Origin: an uncultured Collinsella sp.
GTDB lineage: Bacteria; Actinomycetota; Coriobacteriia; Coriobacteriales; Coriobacteriaceae
Length of the DNA stretch: 16,672 nucleotides
NCBI GenBank assembly: GCA_900545505.1
Contig: UQZC01000010.1
Coordinates: 1 to 16,672 of the forward strand
Direction of reading: 5' to 3'
Shown here in pieces: positions 6,253 to 13,822 of the stretch. Position numbers and translations under genes: made by a program. Positions within the stretch are counted from its first letter, which is position 1; every line of letters begins with the position of its first letter. A model generated the notes under the pieces. It was not told the DNA's origin, did not search any database, and worked only from the letters and a program-made list of their open reading frames with translations.

Positions 6253-7224
6253 ATGGAACAGTTGAATCTGACGCAGGAATGGGACAAAGTATTCCCCAAA
6301 AGCGACAAGGTTGAGCACAGCAAGGCAACCTTCCATAACTGATACGGCATCACGCTGGTGGCTGACGTCTACGTGCCTAAGAACGCGGAAGGCAAGCTGC
6401 CCGCCATCGCCGTCAGCGGCCCTTTTGGCGCGGTGAAGGAGCAGTCCTCCGGTCTGTACGCGCAGAAAATGGCGGAGCTGGGCTTTTTTGCAATTGCCTT
6501 TGACCCGTCCTATACCGGCGAGAGCGGCGGCACGCCCCGCTATGTAGCATCGCCGGACATCAACACCGAGGACTTCTGTGCAGCGGTGGATTTCCTCTCT
6601 GTGCAGGAAAGTGTCGACCCGGAGCGTATCGGCATCATCGGTATCTGCGGTTGGGGTGGCATGGCGATTAACGCCGCGGCCATCGATACCCGTATCAAGG
6701 CCACTGCTGCTATGACCATGTACGACATGACCCGCGTGACCGCAAACGGCTATTTTGACGCCGAGGATTCCGAGCAGGCACGCTTTGATAAGCGGAAAGC
6801 GCTGAACGCGCAGCGCACCGAGGACTATAAAAACGGCAGCTATGCGCTGGCGGGCGGCGTGGTCGATTCGCTACCGGAGGATGCGCCGCAGTTTGTAGCG
6901 GACTATTATGCCTACTACAAAACTCCGCGAGGCTACCATCCCCGCAGCCTGAACTCCAACGGTGGCTGGAGCGTGACGTCCTCGCTGTCCTTTTTGAATA
7001 TGCCGATTTTGCAGTACGCCGGCGAGATCCGCTCTGCCGTGTTGCTGGTGCATGGCGAGAAGGCGCACTCCCGCTATTTCAGCGAAACCGCGTACGGCAA
7101 GCTGACGGGGGACAACAAGGAATTGCTCATTATCCCCGGCGCCAACCACACCGACCTTTACGATCAGACGGACATCATTCCGTTTGAAAAGCTGAAGGCA
7201 TTCTTTGAGGAGTATCTGAAGTAA
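6253..7224 (+). pseudogene. Alpha/beta hydrolase (YcjY/dienelactone-hydrolase-like) with in-frame TGA
   Basis: The natural start is ATG at 6253-6255, three bases after the previous stop and behind AAGGAGG (6239-6245). It reads MEQLNLTQEWDKVFPKSDKV and on to ATFHN, then hits TGA at 6340-6342 (codon 30). The same frame continues as YGITLVADVYVPKN and on to 7224. As I recall the family, arginine normally occupies this place, so a CGA-to-TGA change is the simplest explanation. The downstream body is intact: nucleophile elbow GICGWGG with C132 in place of serine, E269 in the HGEKAHS loop and H299 in GANHTDLYD. That points to a dienelactone-hydrolase-like esterase. Internal restart at GTG 6358 lacks a ribosome-binding site and would lose a strand. 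The gene is thus probably silent, though recent inactivation, readthrough or a sequence error are all possible. Confidence 0.8.
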
Positions 7225-7334
7225 GGCGTGCCATGATTCAATACCAAGCCCCCAGCAACGATTCTTATAAAGAGTGGGAGTAGCTGAAACGAGGCGATTG
7301 AATAACTCTATCCGTTTTGGTTAAAACAAAAAAT
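7225..7334 (+). promoter_or_regulatory. Intergenic gap with candidate promoter for the FMN oxidoreductase
   Basis: A 16-codon mini-frame (ATG 7233 to TAG 7283) follows the hydrolase; it may be a remnant and has no recognisable homology. TTGAAT at 7298-7303 and TTAAAA at 7321-7326, 17 bp apart, make a fair promoter, with initiation expected near 7333, right before the hairpin at 7335. Confidence 0.4.
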
Positions 7335-7354
7335 ATGCCGCGCGCCTGCGGCAT
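7335..7354. repeat. 5' hairpin before the FMN oxidoreductase
   Basis: ATGCCGC (7335-7341) pairs with GCGGCAT (7348-7354) around a six-base loop, directly before the Shine-Dalgarno AAGGAGGG. On the plus strand it would cap the 5' end of the message. On the minus strand it is followed by ATTTTTTGTTTT and therefore has the form of a leftward rho-independent terminator, although no leftward gene precedes it. Confidence 0.6.
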
Positions 7355-7371
7355 GAAGGAGGGAGATTTCT

Positions 7372-7902
7372 ATGAATATCGTTGTATTGAGTGGTAGCCC
7401 GCGCAAGGGCGCCAATACCGACACCATGGTCGAGGCGTTTGCCGAGACCGCGCGCGAGGCCGGCCATACGGTCGAGGTCATCCGCGTTGCCAGTAAGAAA
7501 ATCGCTGGTTGCCTGGGGTGTCAGTATTGTTTCGCCCACGAGGGCACTTGCGTGCAGAAGGATGACATGGCCAAGGTGATCGAGTCGCTGAAAGACGCCG
7601 ACATGGTTGTCTTCGCTTCGCCCATCTACTGGTTTGATATCACTGCGCAGGAGAAGGCCGCCATCGACCGCCTGTACGCCTTCGGTGCTACGGGCTTCCC
7701 GTTCACCAAGACGGCCCTTTTGCTCGATAGCCACAGCGAGGGCGTCTATGATGCGGCGATTGCTATGTACAAGTCCACATGCGCGTACTGCAAGTGGGAG
7801 GATCAGGGCATTGTCACCATCAGCGGTATGACCGAGCGCGACAGCATGGCATCGTCGCCCAAGTTGGAAGAGGTGCGAGAGCTCGCTCGCAAGCTCGCCT
7901 AA
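7372..7902 (+). CDS. NADPH-dependent FMN reductase / flavodoxin-fold oxidoreductase
   Basis: This 176-residue protein has the flavodoxin-like NADPH-dependent FMN reductase fold. The N-terminal VVLSGSPRKGANTDTM (4-19) is the phosphate-binding loop for FMN. CLGCQYC (47-53) is the compact cysteine cluster of iron-sulfur flavoprotein-like reductases, with C60 downstream. ASPIYWFDITAQEKAAIDRLYA (82-103) packs over the isoalloxazine ring. It probably transfers electrons from NAD(P)H through FMN to quinones, nitro compounds or a similar acceptor in the cytosol; whether the cysteines hold an Fe-S cluster is uncertain, since the canonical motif has different spacing. ATG at 7372-7374 is preceded by AAGGAGGG. 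It lies downstream of the decarboxylase and hydrolase, in the same direction, but has its own candidate promoter. Confidence 0.9.
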   Translation: MNIVVLSGSPRKGANTDTMVEAFAETAREAGHTVEVIRVASKKIAGCLGCQYCFAHEGTCVQKDDMAKVIESLKDADMVVFASPIYWFDITAQEKAAIDRLYAFGATGFPFTKTALLLDSHSEGVYDAAIAMYKSTCAYCKWEDQGIVTISGMTERDSMASSPKLEEVRELARKLA

Positions 7903-7990
7903 GGGCAAGAAGAACGCATGGCAATCAGCGTTATTGGAAGTACTTGCCGTCCTTGCCGGGTGAATCGTTGATTGCCATGCACCGTTGCCC
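7903..7990. repeat. 88-bp two-tier inverted repeat between convergent genes
   Basis: Starting at the base after the reductase stop codon, GGGCAA (7903-7908) pairs with TTGCCC (7985-7990). Inside it, GCATGGCAATCAGCG (7916-7930) pairs with CGTTGATTGCCATGC (7966-7980), 15 positions with one G-T mismatch. A 35-base centre remains. There is no T-run, so it is not a standard terminator. It could be a processed RNA 3' end, a bidirectional barrier, or a small palindromic mobile repeat. Confidence 0.75.
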
Positions 7991-8010
7991 TTGTGGACAA
8001 TCTCCGCGTG

Positions 8011-9105
8011 CTAGGAGACTTTCTCGCTCAGGAACTCCCTGAACGCGGGGATGTCAAAGCCAACGAGTCCACGTCCACGTTCCCCGATGACGCCGTCCTC
8101 GAGGAGACGGCGTTTATATTGGCTTGCATAGTTGCTGGCAACGCCCATGCGTTTGGCTATCTCCGAGACCCTGCTGGGGCCAGAATCGGGCAGCATCGCG
8201 AGCAAAAACTCAATGTCTTTATCGGAAAGCTCCCGATAGGTCGTTTCGAGAATTCGATCGCGCAGCTCCATACGGGCAAGCAGAGAACCCTGCTGGACAT
8301 CAGGTGCGCTGATTTTGGGCGAGTTCTCCGAAACATCCCATGTGCGATATCCGACGAGCTGCATCATGTAGGGGAATCCGTCGACGGCCTTCACGGCATC
8401 CTCGAGCGCTTCTGGCGTGATTGAGCGGCCTCCGGCCTCAACGGTTTTGCGGAATGCGTTTGCAATTTCAACGTCAGTGATTCGTCCCAACTGATGATAT
8501 TGGGAACGCCTGAGAAACGAGACGGAATCGTTACGCAGCAACGCCGATACTTTGTAGGGCAGTCCTGCCATGAGTAGGGCAACTTTTTTACCTTCGCGTA
8601 CAAAGTGCTGGTAAACAGAGGCAAATTGAAGCATTTCTTCGAGATCGACGGTGACTTCATCGATGGTGATGAGAAGTCCGATGTCATGTTTTTCGAGTTG
8701 CTTAAAGATGCCATTCATGCGCGTGCGCCAGTTGCCCTGAGCCTCTTGAGCATATGTCCAATCGATGCCCACTGGGCCAATTTGAACACCGTTTATGCGC
8801 GCGTGAGGCTGTGAGAGGTAGCTATCTGCGGCTTCTTTGGTTCGCTCGATAATATCTTCGAGCATGCCTGGCATGGCGGAGACATTTGCTGCGATCCAGT
8901 CGTGTTCAAGCGCCGTTTCTGAAAGGAGCGAGAGAAGCGCCGTCTTGCCCGTTCCCCTTGCGCCAGTAAAAATGGTCGACAGGTTGGGATCTCCCGGGCC
9001 GTTGATAAAGCCACGGTTGATGTCACGCAGGATATGCTCGCGACCCGCTAGAAAGGGAGGGACGCTTCCGAACGTCGGGGTAAAGGGGTTCTTGCTGTAC
9101 TCCAT
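8011..9105 (-). CDS. AAA ATPase with C-terminal winged helix (ATPase 2)
   Basis: The protein has 364 residues. It starts NPFTPTFGSVPPFLAGRE, then Walker A GARGTGKT at 48-55, Walker B LLITIDE at 144-150, and AGLP (180-183) where sensor 1 is expected. Residues 293-364 (ELSDKDIEFLLAML, then SRVSEIAKRMGVASNYASQYKRRLLEDGVI) form a clear winged helix-turn-helix. The overall plan recalls AAA_16 and Orc1/Cdc6-like proteins: an ATPase joined to a DNA-binding wHTH. Function is unknown; DNA binding is likely. ATG at 9103-9105 is preceded by AAAGGAGC; a frame extending 21 codons further upstream runs into the repeat array and is not the start. The gene is alone, and its leader consists of a 9-10 bp repeat array that it may itself bind. 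Confidence 0.85.
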   Translation of the reverse strand: MEYSKNPFTPTFGSVPPFLAGREHILRDINRGFINGPGDPNLSTIFTGARGTGKTALLSLLSETALEHDWIAANVSAMPGMLEDIIERTKEAADSYLSQPHARINGVQIGPVGIDWTYAQEAQGNWRTRMNGIFKQLEKHDIGLLITIDEVTVDLEEMLQFASVYQHFVREGKKVALLMAGLPYKVSALLRNDSVSFLRRSQYHQLGRITDVEIANAFRKTVEAGGRSITPEALEDAVKAVDGFPYMMQLVGYRTWDVSENSPKISAPDVQQGSLLARMELRDRILETTYRELSDKDIEFLLAMLPDSGPSRVSEIAKRMGVASNYASQYKRRLLEDGVIGERGRGLVGFDIPAFREFLSEKVS

Positions 9106-9114
9106 GGTAGCTCC

Positions 9115-9198
9115 TTTGCATGTTTTGCTAATTTTTGCAAGTTTTGCTAACTTTTGCAAGTTTTGCAACTTTTGCTAACTTTTGCAAGTTTTGCTAAC
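9115..9198. repeat. Array of nine 9-10 bp repeats (TTTTGCAAG / TTTTGCTAAC)
   Basis: TTTTGC-headed units begin near 9115, 9123, 9133, 9142, 9152, 9161, 9170, 9180 and 9189. They mostly alternate between TTTTGCAAG and TTTTGCTAAC, with TTTTGCAAC once and decayed copies (TTTTGCTAAT, TTTGCATG) at the ATPase end. Spacing is close to one helical turn, so all copies face the same side of DNA. The array ends at the ribosome-binding site of ATPase 2, on whose transcript it would form the leader or promoter region. Confidence 0.9.
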
Positions 9199-9233
9199 GA
9201 CTGGCCAAAGGGCATCGTAGCAGTGACGCTGAC

Positions 9234-9285
9234 ATTTTTTTACGCAGAAAAATAAGCAGAAATCAATTTATCTGCGTAAAAAAAT
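9234..9285. repeat. Perfect 15-bp inverted repeat with T7/A7 arms
   Basis: ATTTTTTTACGCAGA at 9234-9248 is exactly mirrored by TCTGCGTAAAAAAAT at 9271-9285 across a 22-base AT-rich centre. The T-run is on the 5' side of each arm, so it is not a terminator on either strand. It lies between the topoisomerase terminator and the ATPase 2 array. Confidence 0.8.
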
Positions 9286-9295
9286 AGTTGAGAAG

Positions 9296-9344
9296 AAAAA
9301 CGACGAGCCCCGGGCGCAATGCCGTTGCGTTCCGGGCCTCGTCG
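9296..9344 (-). terminator. Rho-independent terminator of the topoisomerase operon
   Basis: On the minus strand a long stem is formed by the segments 9325-9344 and 9301-9319, with CGACGAG/CTCGTCG outermost and TTGCG/CGCAA innermost, one mismatch and a small bulge. It is followed directly by TTTTTCTTCTC. It lies 37 bases after the subunit A stop. Confidence 0.85.
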
Positions 9345-9381
9345 CTTTGAGAAGTATCTAACGATCTCGTTGCCGTGGTAC

Positions 9382-11622
9382 CTAGTCAAACAAGCTCGGC
9401 ATGTCGTTTTCTTTCATGAGGGCACCGGCAGAGGGGAGGCTCTGCGCGGTAAACTTCTCGGCCGAGACGCCGGCGCCAAGGATTTCTTCGGTCGTGCCGA
9501 CGGTGGTGACCGAGCGGCCCTTCTTGGCGGTAAAGGCCTGGATGCCCTGCGTGTTGGTGGTCGTCTTGGTTTTGAGCAGCGACGTGTTGAAGTTCATCAG
9601 ACGGTAGTCGCTCGAGACCAGCGCGATGTCGCGATCTGTGTTGAGCACCTGGGCATACAGCAGCTTGCTGCCGCCATAGATGGCGTTCTTCAGGCGCTTG
9701 CGGTTGGTCTTGGTGACATATCCAGAAAGTGCGACGCGCACCACACGGCCGTTCTCAAAGACGAACAGCACGTCGGCCTTGTAGTCATCGGGGTCGATGA
9801 CCCAGATGACACTCTCGTCGGGTTCCATCTCAAGATCGGTCGGCAGGTACGAGCCCAGCTGGGCCGACTTGGTGTCCTCAAATGCCGCAACCTTGCACTT
9901 GTACACCTGGCTCTTGTTGGTAAAGACCAGCAGCTCGTGGGTGTTGGAGGACGGAAACTCGATAAAGGGTTTGTCGCCGTCCTTGTACTTGAGCGTGGTT
10001 GCCTTCTTGAGCACGCGGTCCGTCATCTTTTTGAGGTAGCCATCGCGCGAGAGCATGATGGTGACCGGGTACTCCTCGACCTCGGGCTCCAAGCTTACTT
10101 CGATAACCTCATGGGGCTCGATCCTGCCCGTGCGGCGCGGCATCACATACTTCTTGTTGACCGCGGCCAGCTCGTCGCTGATGACCTTCTTGATGTTCTC
10201 TTCGCTGGAGAGGATCTCCTCAAGCTCGGCAATCTCGCCCTCGAGCTTGGCGATGTCCTTGGTGCGGTTGAGGATGTACTCCTCGTTGATGTTGCGGAGC
10301 TTGAGCTCGGCAACAAATTCGGCCTGGGTCTCGTCGATGTCGAAGCCGCGCATAAGGTTGGGCACGACCTCGGCTTCGAGCTTGGTACCGCGGATGATGG
10401 CGATGGCCTTGTCGATATCGAGCAGGATCGCCTCGAGGCCGTGCAGCAGGTGCAGGCGCTCGGACTTTTTGCCCAGGTCAAAGTTAATGCGGCGACGCGT
10501 GGACTCAATACGCCACTTGACCCACTCGTGCAGGATCTGGCGCACGCCCATAACGCGAGGGTAACCATCGACCAGCACGTTGAAGTTGCACGAGAACGAA
10601 TCCTGCAGCGTGGTCGAGCGATAGAGCTTGGCCATGAGCTTATCGGGGTCGACGCCGCGCTTAAGGTCGATGGCGATGCGCAAACCCGAGAGGTCGGTTT
10701 CGTCGCGGATGTCTGCGATCTCCTTGACCTTGCCCTCCTTGGAGAGCTTGACGATGCGCTCGATGATGACATCGGTCTTAGTGGTGTAGGGAATCTCGTA
10801 GACCTCGATGATGCGCTCTTCGGGAATCCAACGCCAGCGGGAGCGAATCTGGAAGCTACCCAGTCCGGTCTCGACAATCTTTTCCATCTCCTCGCGGCGG
10901 TAGATGATCTCGCCGCCGGTCGAGAAGTCGGGCATGGGCATATACTCAAGCAGGTCGCAGTCGGGATCCTGCAGGTAGTGCATGGTGGCGGTGCAGACCT
11001 CGTTGAGGTTGAAACCGCAGATGTCGGACGCCATGGCGACGCCGATGCCCTTATTGGCCGAGACGAGGATGTTCGGGAACGTGGTGGGCAGCAGGCGCGG
11101 CTCCTTCATGGCGCCATCGTAGCTGTCGACGAAGTCGACCGGGTCCTTGTCGATGTCCTTGAAGATCTCGGCGCTGATGGGGGAGAGCTTGGCCTCGGTG
11201 TAACGCGAGGCGGCGTAGCTCAGGTCGCCCGAATAGTACTTGCCAAAGTTGCCCTTCGACTCCACGAAGGGCGCAAGCAGCGCTTCGTTGCCCGTCGCCA
11301 GGCGCACCATCGTCTCGTAGATCGCGGCATCGCCGTGCGGGTTGAGCTTCATGGTCTGACCCACAATGTTGGCGCTCTTCTGGCGCTCGCCCTTGAGCAG
11401 ACCCATCTTGTACATGGTGTAGAGCAGCTTGCGGTGCGAGGGCTTAAAGCCGTCGATCTCGGGGAACGCACGCGAGACGTTGACGCTCATGGCGTAGGGC
11501 ATGTAGTTGACCTCGAGCGTCTGCGTAATCGGCTGATCAGTGACCTCGGAGTGCAGGCCGATGACGTTCTCGGCGTTGACCTGCTTTTTCTTTGGCTGGT
11601 TCTTCGTCTTCTTCTTTGCCAC
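9382..11622 (-). CDS. parC: DNA gyrase/topoisomerase IV-like subunit A
   Basis: This 746-residue protein is the DNA breakage-reunion subunit of a type IIA topoisomerase, which passes one duplex through another to decatenate or relax DNA. The catalytic tyrosine is Y141 in AASRYTEAKLS. The region HGDAAIYETMVRL (96-108) is the quinolone-determining helix, and GFKPSHRKLLYTM (58-70) the winged-helix start. The coiled-coil domain spans about 430-500, followed by a degenerate beta-pinwheel. It is shorter than GyrA, and no clear GyrA-box was found in the C-terminus, favouring topoisomerase IV-like activity. This divergent type is known in Firmicutes and Coriobacteria as a second pair beside GyrAB. 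A lysine-rich N-terminal tail precedes the core. The start is GTG at 11620-11622 behind AGAGGAAATC. It follows subunit B by 45 bases in one operon. Confidence 0.88.
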   Translation of the reverse strand: MAKKKTKNQPKKKQVNAENVIGLHSEVTDQPITQTLEVNYMPYAMSVNVSRAFPEIDGFKPSHRKLLYTMYKMGLLKGERQKSANIVGQTMKLNPHGDAAIYETMVRLATGNEALLAPFVESKGNFGKYYSGDLSYAASRYTEAKLSPISAEIFKDIDKDPVDFVDSYDGAMKEPRLLPTTFPNILVSANKGIGVAMASDICGFNLNEVCTATMHYLQDPDCDLLEYMPMPDFSTGGEIIYRREEMEKIVETGLGSFQIRSRWRWIPEERIIEVYEIPYTTKTDVIIERIVKLSKEGKVKEIADIRDETDLSGLRIAIDLKRGVDPDKLMAKLYRSTTLQDSFSCNFNVLVDGYPRVMGVRQILHEWVKWRIESTRRRINFDLGKKSERLHLLHGLEAILLDIDKAIAIIRGTKLEAEVVPNLMRGFDIDETQAEFVAELKLRNINEEYILNRTKDIAKLEGEIAELEEILSSEENIKKVISDELAAVNKKYVMPRRTGRIEPHEVIEVSLEPEVEEYPVTIMLSRDGYLKKMTDRVLKKATTLKYKDGDKPFIEFPSSNTHELLVFTNKSQVYKCKVAAFEDTKSAQLGSYLPTDLEMEPDESVIWVIDPDDYKADVLFVFENGRVVRVALSGYVTKTNRKRLKNAIYGGSKLLYAQVLNTDRDIALVSSDYRLMNFNTSLLKTKTTTNTQGIQAFTAKKGRSVTTVGTTEEILGAGVSAEKFTAQSLPSAGALMKENDMPSLFD

Positions 11623-11667
11623 GATTTCCTCTTGAACTTCTTATGGGCCGTCGTTATCGATTTGCTG

Positions 11668-13665
11668 CTACTGCAGGTCCAGCTGGTCCAGATATTCCTT
11701 GCCGTGCTCGGAGATATGGCGCTTGCGGCCTGCCTCGTCGTTGCCCAGCAACAGATTGAACATGGTCTCCATCTTGGTGACGTCTTCGGGCTCCACCTTG
11801 ATCAGGCGACGTGTCTCGGGGTTCATGGTGGTGAGCCACATCATGTCCGGGTCGTTCTCACCAAGACCCTTGGAGCGGTTGATGGAGCACTTCTGGTCGC
11901 CGATCTCCTTAAGGATGCCGTTCTTCTCGAGCTCGGTGTAGGCAAAGTAGGTCTTTTCTTTGCAGTTGATCTCGTAGAGCGGCGACTCGGCGATATAGAC
12001 GTAGCCCTCGTCGATAAGTGTGGGCACCAGGCGGTAGAGCATGGTGAGCACGAGCGTGCGGATGTGGTAACCGTCGACGTCGGCGTCCGTACAGATGATG
12101 ACCTTGTTCCAGTTGAGGTTGTCCAGGTCAAAGGCGCCAAGGTTCTTGATGCGCTTGTCTTTGATCTCCACGCCGCAGCCCAGCACGCGCATGAGGTCCA
12201 TGATGATGTCGGACTTAAAGATGCGCGGGTAGTCCTCCTTCAGGCAGTTGAGGATCTTGCCGCGGACGGGCATAACGCCCTGGAACTCGGCATCGCGCGA
12301 GGTTCGAATGGCGCCTGCTGCCGAGTCGCCCTCTACGATGTAGATCTCGCGACGGCTCTTGTCCTTGGAGCGGCAGTCGATGAATTTCTGCACGCGGTTG
12401 GCCATGTCGGTCTTCTGCTGCAAGTTGGTCTTGATGCTCTGGCGCGTCTTCTCGGCATTCTCGCGCGAGCGCTTGTTGATGAGCACCTGCTCCATGATCT
12501 TGTTGGCGGCGTCTTTGTTCTCGATCAAGTAGGTCGAGAGGCGTTCCTTAAAGAATGCCGTCATGGCCTGCTGGATAAAGCGGTTGTTGATGGCCTTCTT
12601 AGTCTGGTTTTCGTAAGACGTCTGGGTGGAGAAGCAGTTGGTCACTAGTACCAGACAGTCCTGGACGTCCTGCCACTTAATGCCGCTCTCGTTTTTGTTG
12701 TATTTGCCCTGTTGCTTAATGTAGGCATCGATGGCGCTGGTCAAAGCGCTGCGGGCGGCCTTCTCGGGCGAACCGCCGTTCTCGAGCCACGATGAGTTGT
12801 GGTAGTACTCCTGCATCATGAAGGTGCGCGAGAAGCACATGCATGCGGTGATTTTTACGTTGTAATCGGGCAGGTCCTCGCGATCGCGACCGCGACGGTC
12901 GGCCTCGATAAAGAAGGGCTCGGTAAGGTAGTCGGTACCGACCTTCTCGAGCACGTAGTCCTCGATGCCTTTGGGATAGCAAAAATCCTCTTCGGAAAAC
13001 TCGCCATCGTCGCCCTCGATACGCAGGCGGAAGGTCACGTTAGCGTTGACCACGGCCTGACGGCGCATGGTTTCGCGATACCAATCGTGGGGAATGCTAA
13101 TCGAGGTAAAGACCTCAAGATCGGGGCGCCACTTGATAGTGGTGCCGGTGCGGTTCTCGTCGCTAGGCTCAATCTCGAGTGCCTTCTTTTTGGCGCCGAC
13201 GACCTTGCCCTTCTTAAAGTGTAAGGAGTACTTGTTGCCGTCACGCCAGACGGTGACGTCCATGTATTCGGAAGCGTACTGGGTCGCGCACGAGCCCAGG
13301 CCGTTGGTGCCGAGCGAGAAATCGTAGTCGCCGCCCTGGTTGTTGTTATACTTGCCGCCGGCATAGAGCTCGCAAAAGACAAGTTCCCAGTTAAAGCGTT
13401 TCTCGGAGGGGTTCCAGTCGAGCGGGCAGCCGCGGCCGTTGTCCTCTACCTGAATGGAACCATCGCGAAAGGCGGTAAGGGTGATGAGCTTGCCGTAGCC
13501 CTGGCGCGCCTCGTCAACGGCGTTGGACAGGATCTCGAAGGCGGCATGCGCGCAGCCGTCGAGCCCGTCCGAGCCAAAGATGACGGCAGGGCGCAGGCGT
13601 ACGCGTTCCTCGTCCTTGAGCTGGCGGATACTGTCGTTACCATAGTTTGCGGTGTTTTTTGCCAT
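11668..13665 (-). CDS. parE: DNA gyrase/topoisomerase IV-like subunit B
   Basis: This 665-residue protein is the ATPase subunit of the same type IIA topoisomerase. The GHKL ATPase shows FEILSNAVDEA (43-53, with E44 and N48), VEDNGRGCP (73-81) and GTNGLGS (119-125). The transducer region follows, then the TOPRIM domain with VEGDSAAGA (444-452), CTDADVDGYHI (525-535) and NRSKGLGEN near residue 588. The acidic residues bind Mg for cleavage with subunit A. The GHKL binding loop (YNNNQGGDYDFSLGTNGLGS) and N-terminal DGLDGCAHAAFE differ from standard GyrB/ParE, in keeping with the divergent second pair. ATG at 13663-13665 has only a weak GAGAGAG-type ribosome-binding site. Its promoter is probably at 13720-13748. 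Quinolone and novobiocin targets cannot be judged from sequence alone. Confidence 0.9.
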   Translation of the reverse strand: MAKNTANYGNDSIRQLKDEERVRLRPAVIFGSDGLDGCAHAAFEILSNAVDEARQGYGKLITLTAFRDGSIQVEDNGRGCPLDWNPSEKRFNWELVFCELYAGGKYNNNQGGDYDFSLGTNGLGSCATQYASEYMDVTVWRDGNKYSLHFKKGKVVGAKKKALEIEPSDENRTGTTIKWRPDLEVFTSISIPHDWYRETMRRQAVVNANVTFRLRIEGDDGEFSEEDFCYPKGIEDYVLEKVGTDYLTEPFFIEADRRGRDREDLPDYNVKITACMCFSRTFMMQEYYHNSSWLENGGSPEKAARSALTSAIDAYIKQQGKYNKNESGIKWQDVQDCLVLVTNCFSTQTSYENQTKKAINNRFIQQAMTAFFKERLSTYLIENKDAANKIMEQVLINKRSRENAEKTRQSIKTNLQQKTDMANRVQKFIDCRSKDKSRREIYIVEGDSAAGAIRTSRDAEFQGVMPVRGKILNCLKEDYPRIFKSDIIMDLMRVLGCGVEIKDKRIKNLGAFDLDNLNWNKVIICTDADVDGYHIRTLVLTMLYRLVPTLIDEGYVYIAESPLYEINCKEKTYFAYTELEKNGILKEIGDQKCSINRSKGLGENDPDMMWLTTMNPETRRLIKVEPEDVTKMETMFNLLLGNDEAGRKRHISEHGKEYLDQLDLQ

Positions 13666-13719
13666 ACTCGCTCTCTCGGTGCTCCCTTGCTGCGTTTAAG
13701 TCATATAGATAGTCAAGGT

Positions 13720-13748
13720 AGCATAGCCCAGCCCACAGGCGATTCCAA
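13720..13748 (-). promoter_or_regulatory. Probable promoter of the topoisomerase operon
   Basis: On the minus strand TTGGAA (13748-13743) and TATGCT (13725-13720) are separated by 17 bp, four of six matches each to consensus. The parE start is about 55 bases downstream. Confidence 0.5.
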
Positions 13749-13762
13749 CCAACACGAAATCC

Positions 13763-13780
13763 ATCGAACAACCGTTCGAT
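13763..13780. repeat. Short hairpin between parE promoter and ATPase 3
   Basis: ATCGAAC (13763-13769) pairs with GTTCGAT (13774-13780) around AACC. It lies downstream of the ATPase 3 stop on the minus strand and may act as a weak 3' end, but no T-run follows. Confidence 0.4.
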
Positions 13781-13822
13781 TAGATAATGAATGCTTGGAA
13801 TGCGGGAGGGACCTGTCCTGTC

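Noticed and set aside
6340..6342. TGA as selenocysteine
   Set aside because: No SECIS-like hairpin is apparent after it, and as I recall the family has arginine at this position, so a nonsense mutation is simpler.
9115..9198. CRISPR array
   Set aside because: Units are 9-10 bp without spacers and there are no cas genes.
9234..9285. Rho-independent terminator
   Set aside because: The T-runs lie on the 5' side of the arms; the 3' side carries A-runs on either strand.
9319..12648. A 1109-codon plus-strand open frame
   Set aside because: It is exactly antisense to both topoisomerase genes, whose motifs (catalytic Tyr, EGDSAAG, DADVDG) are unmistakable. Such long mirror frames arise from GC-biased third positions. 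It has no ribosome-binding site and no recognisable domain.
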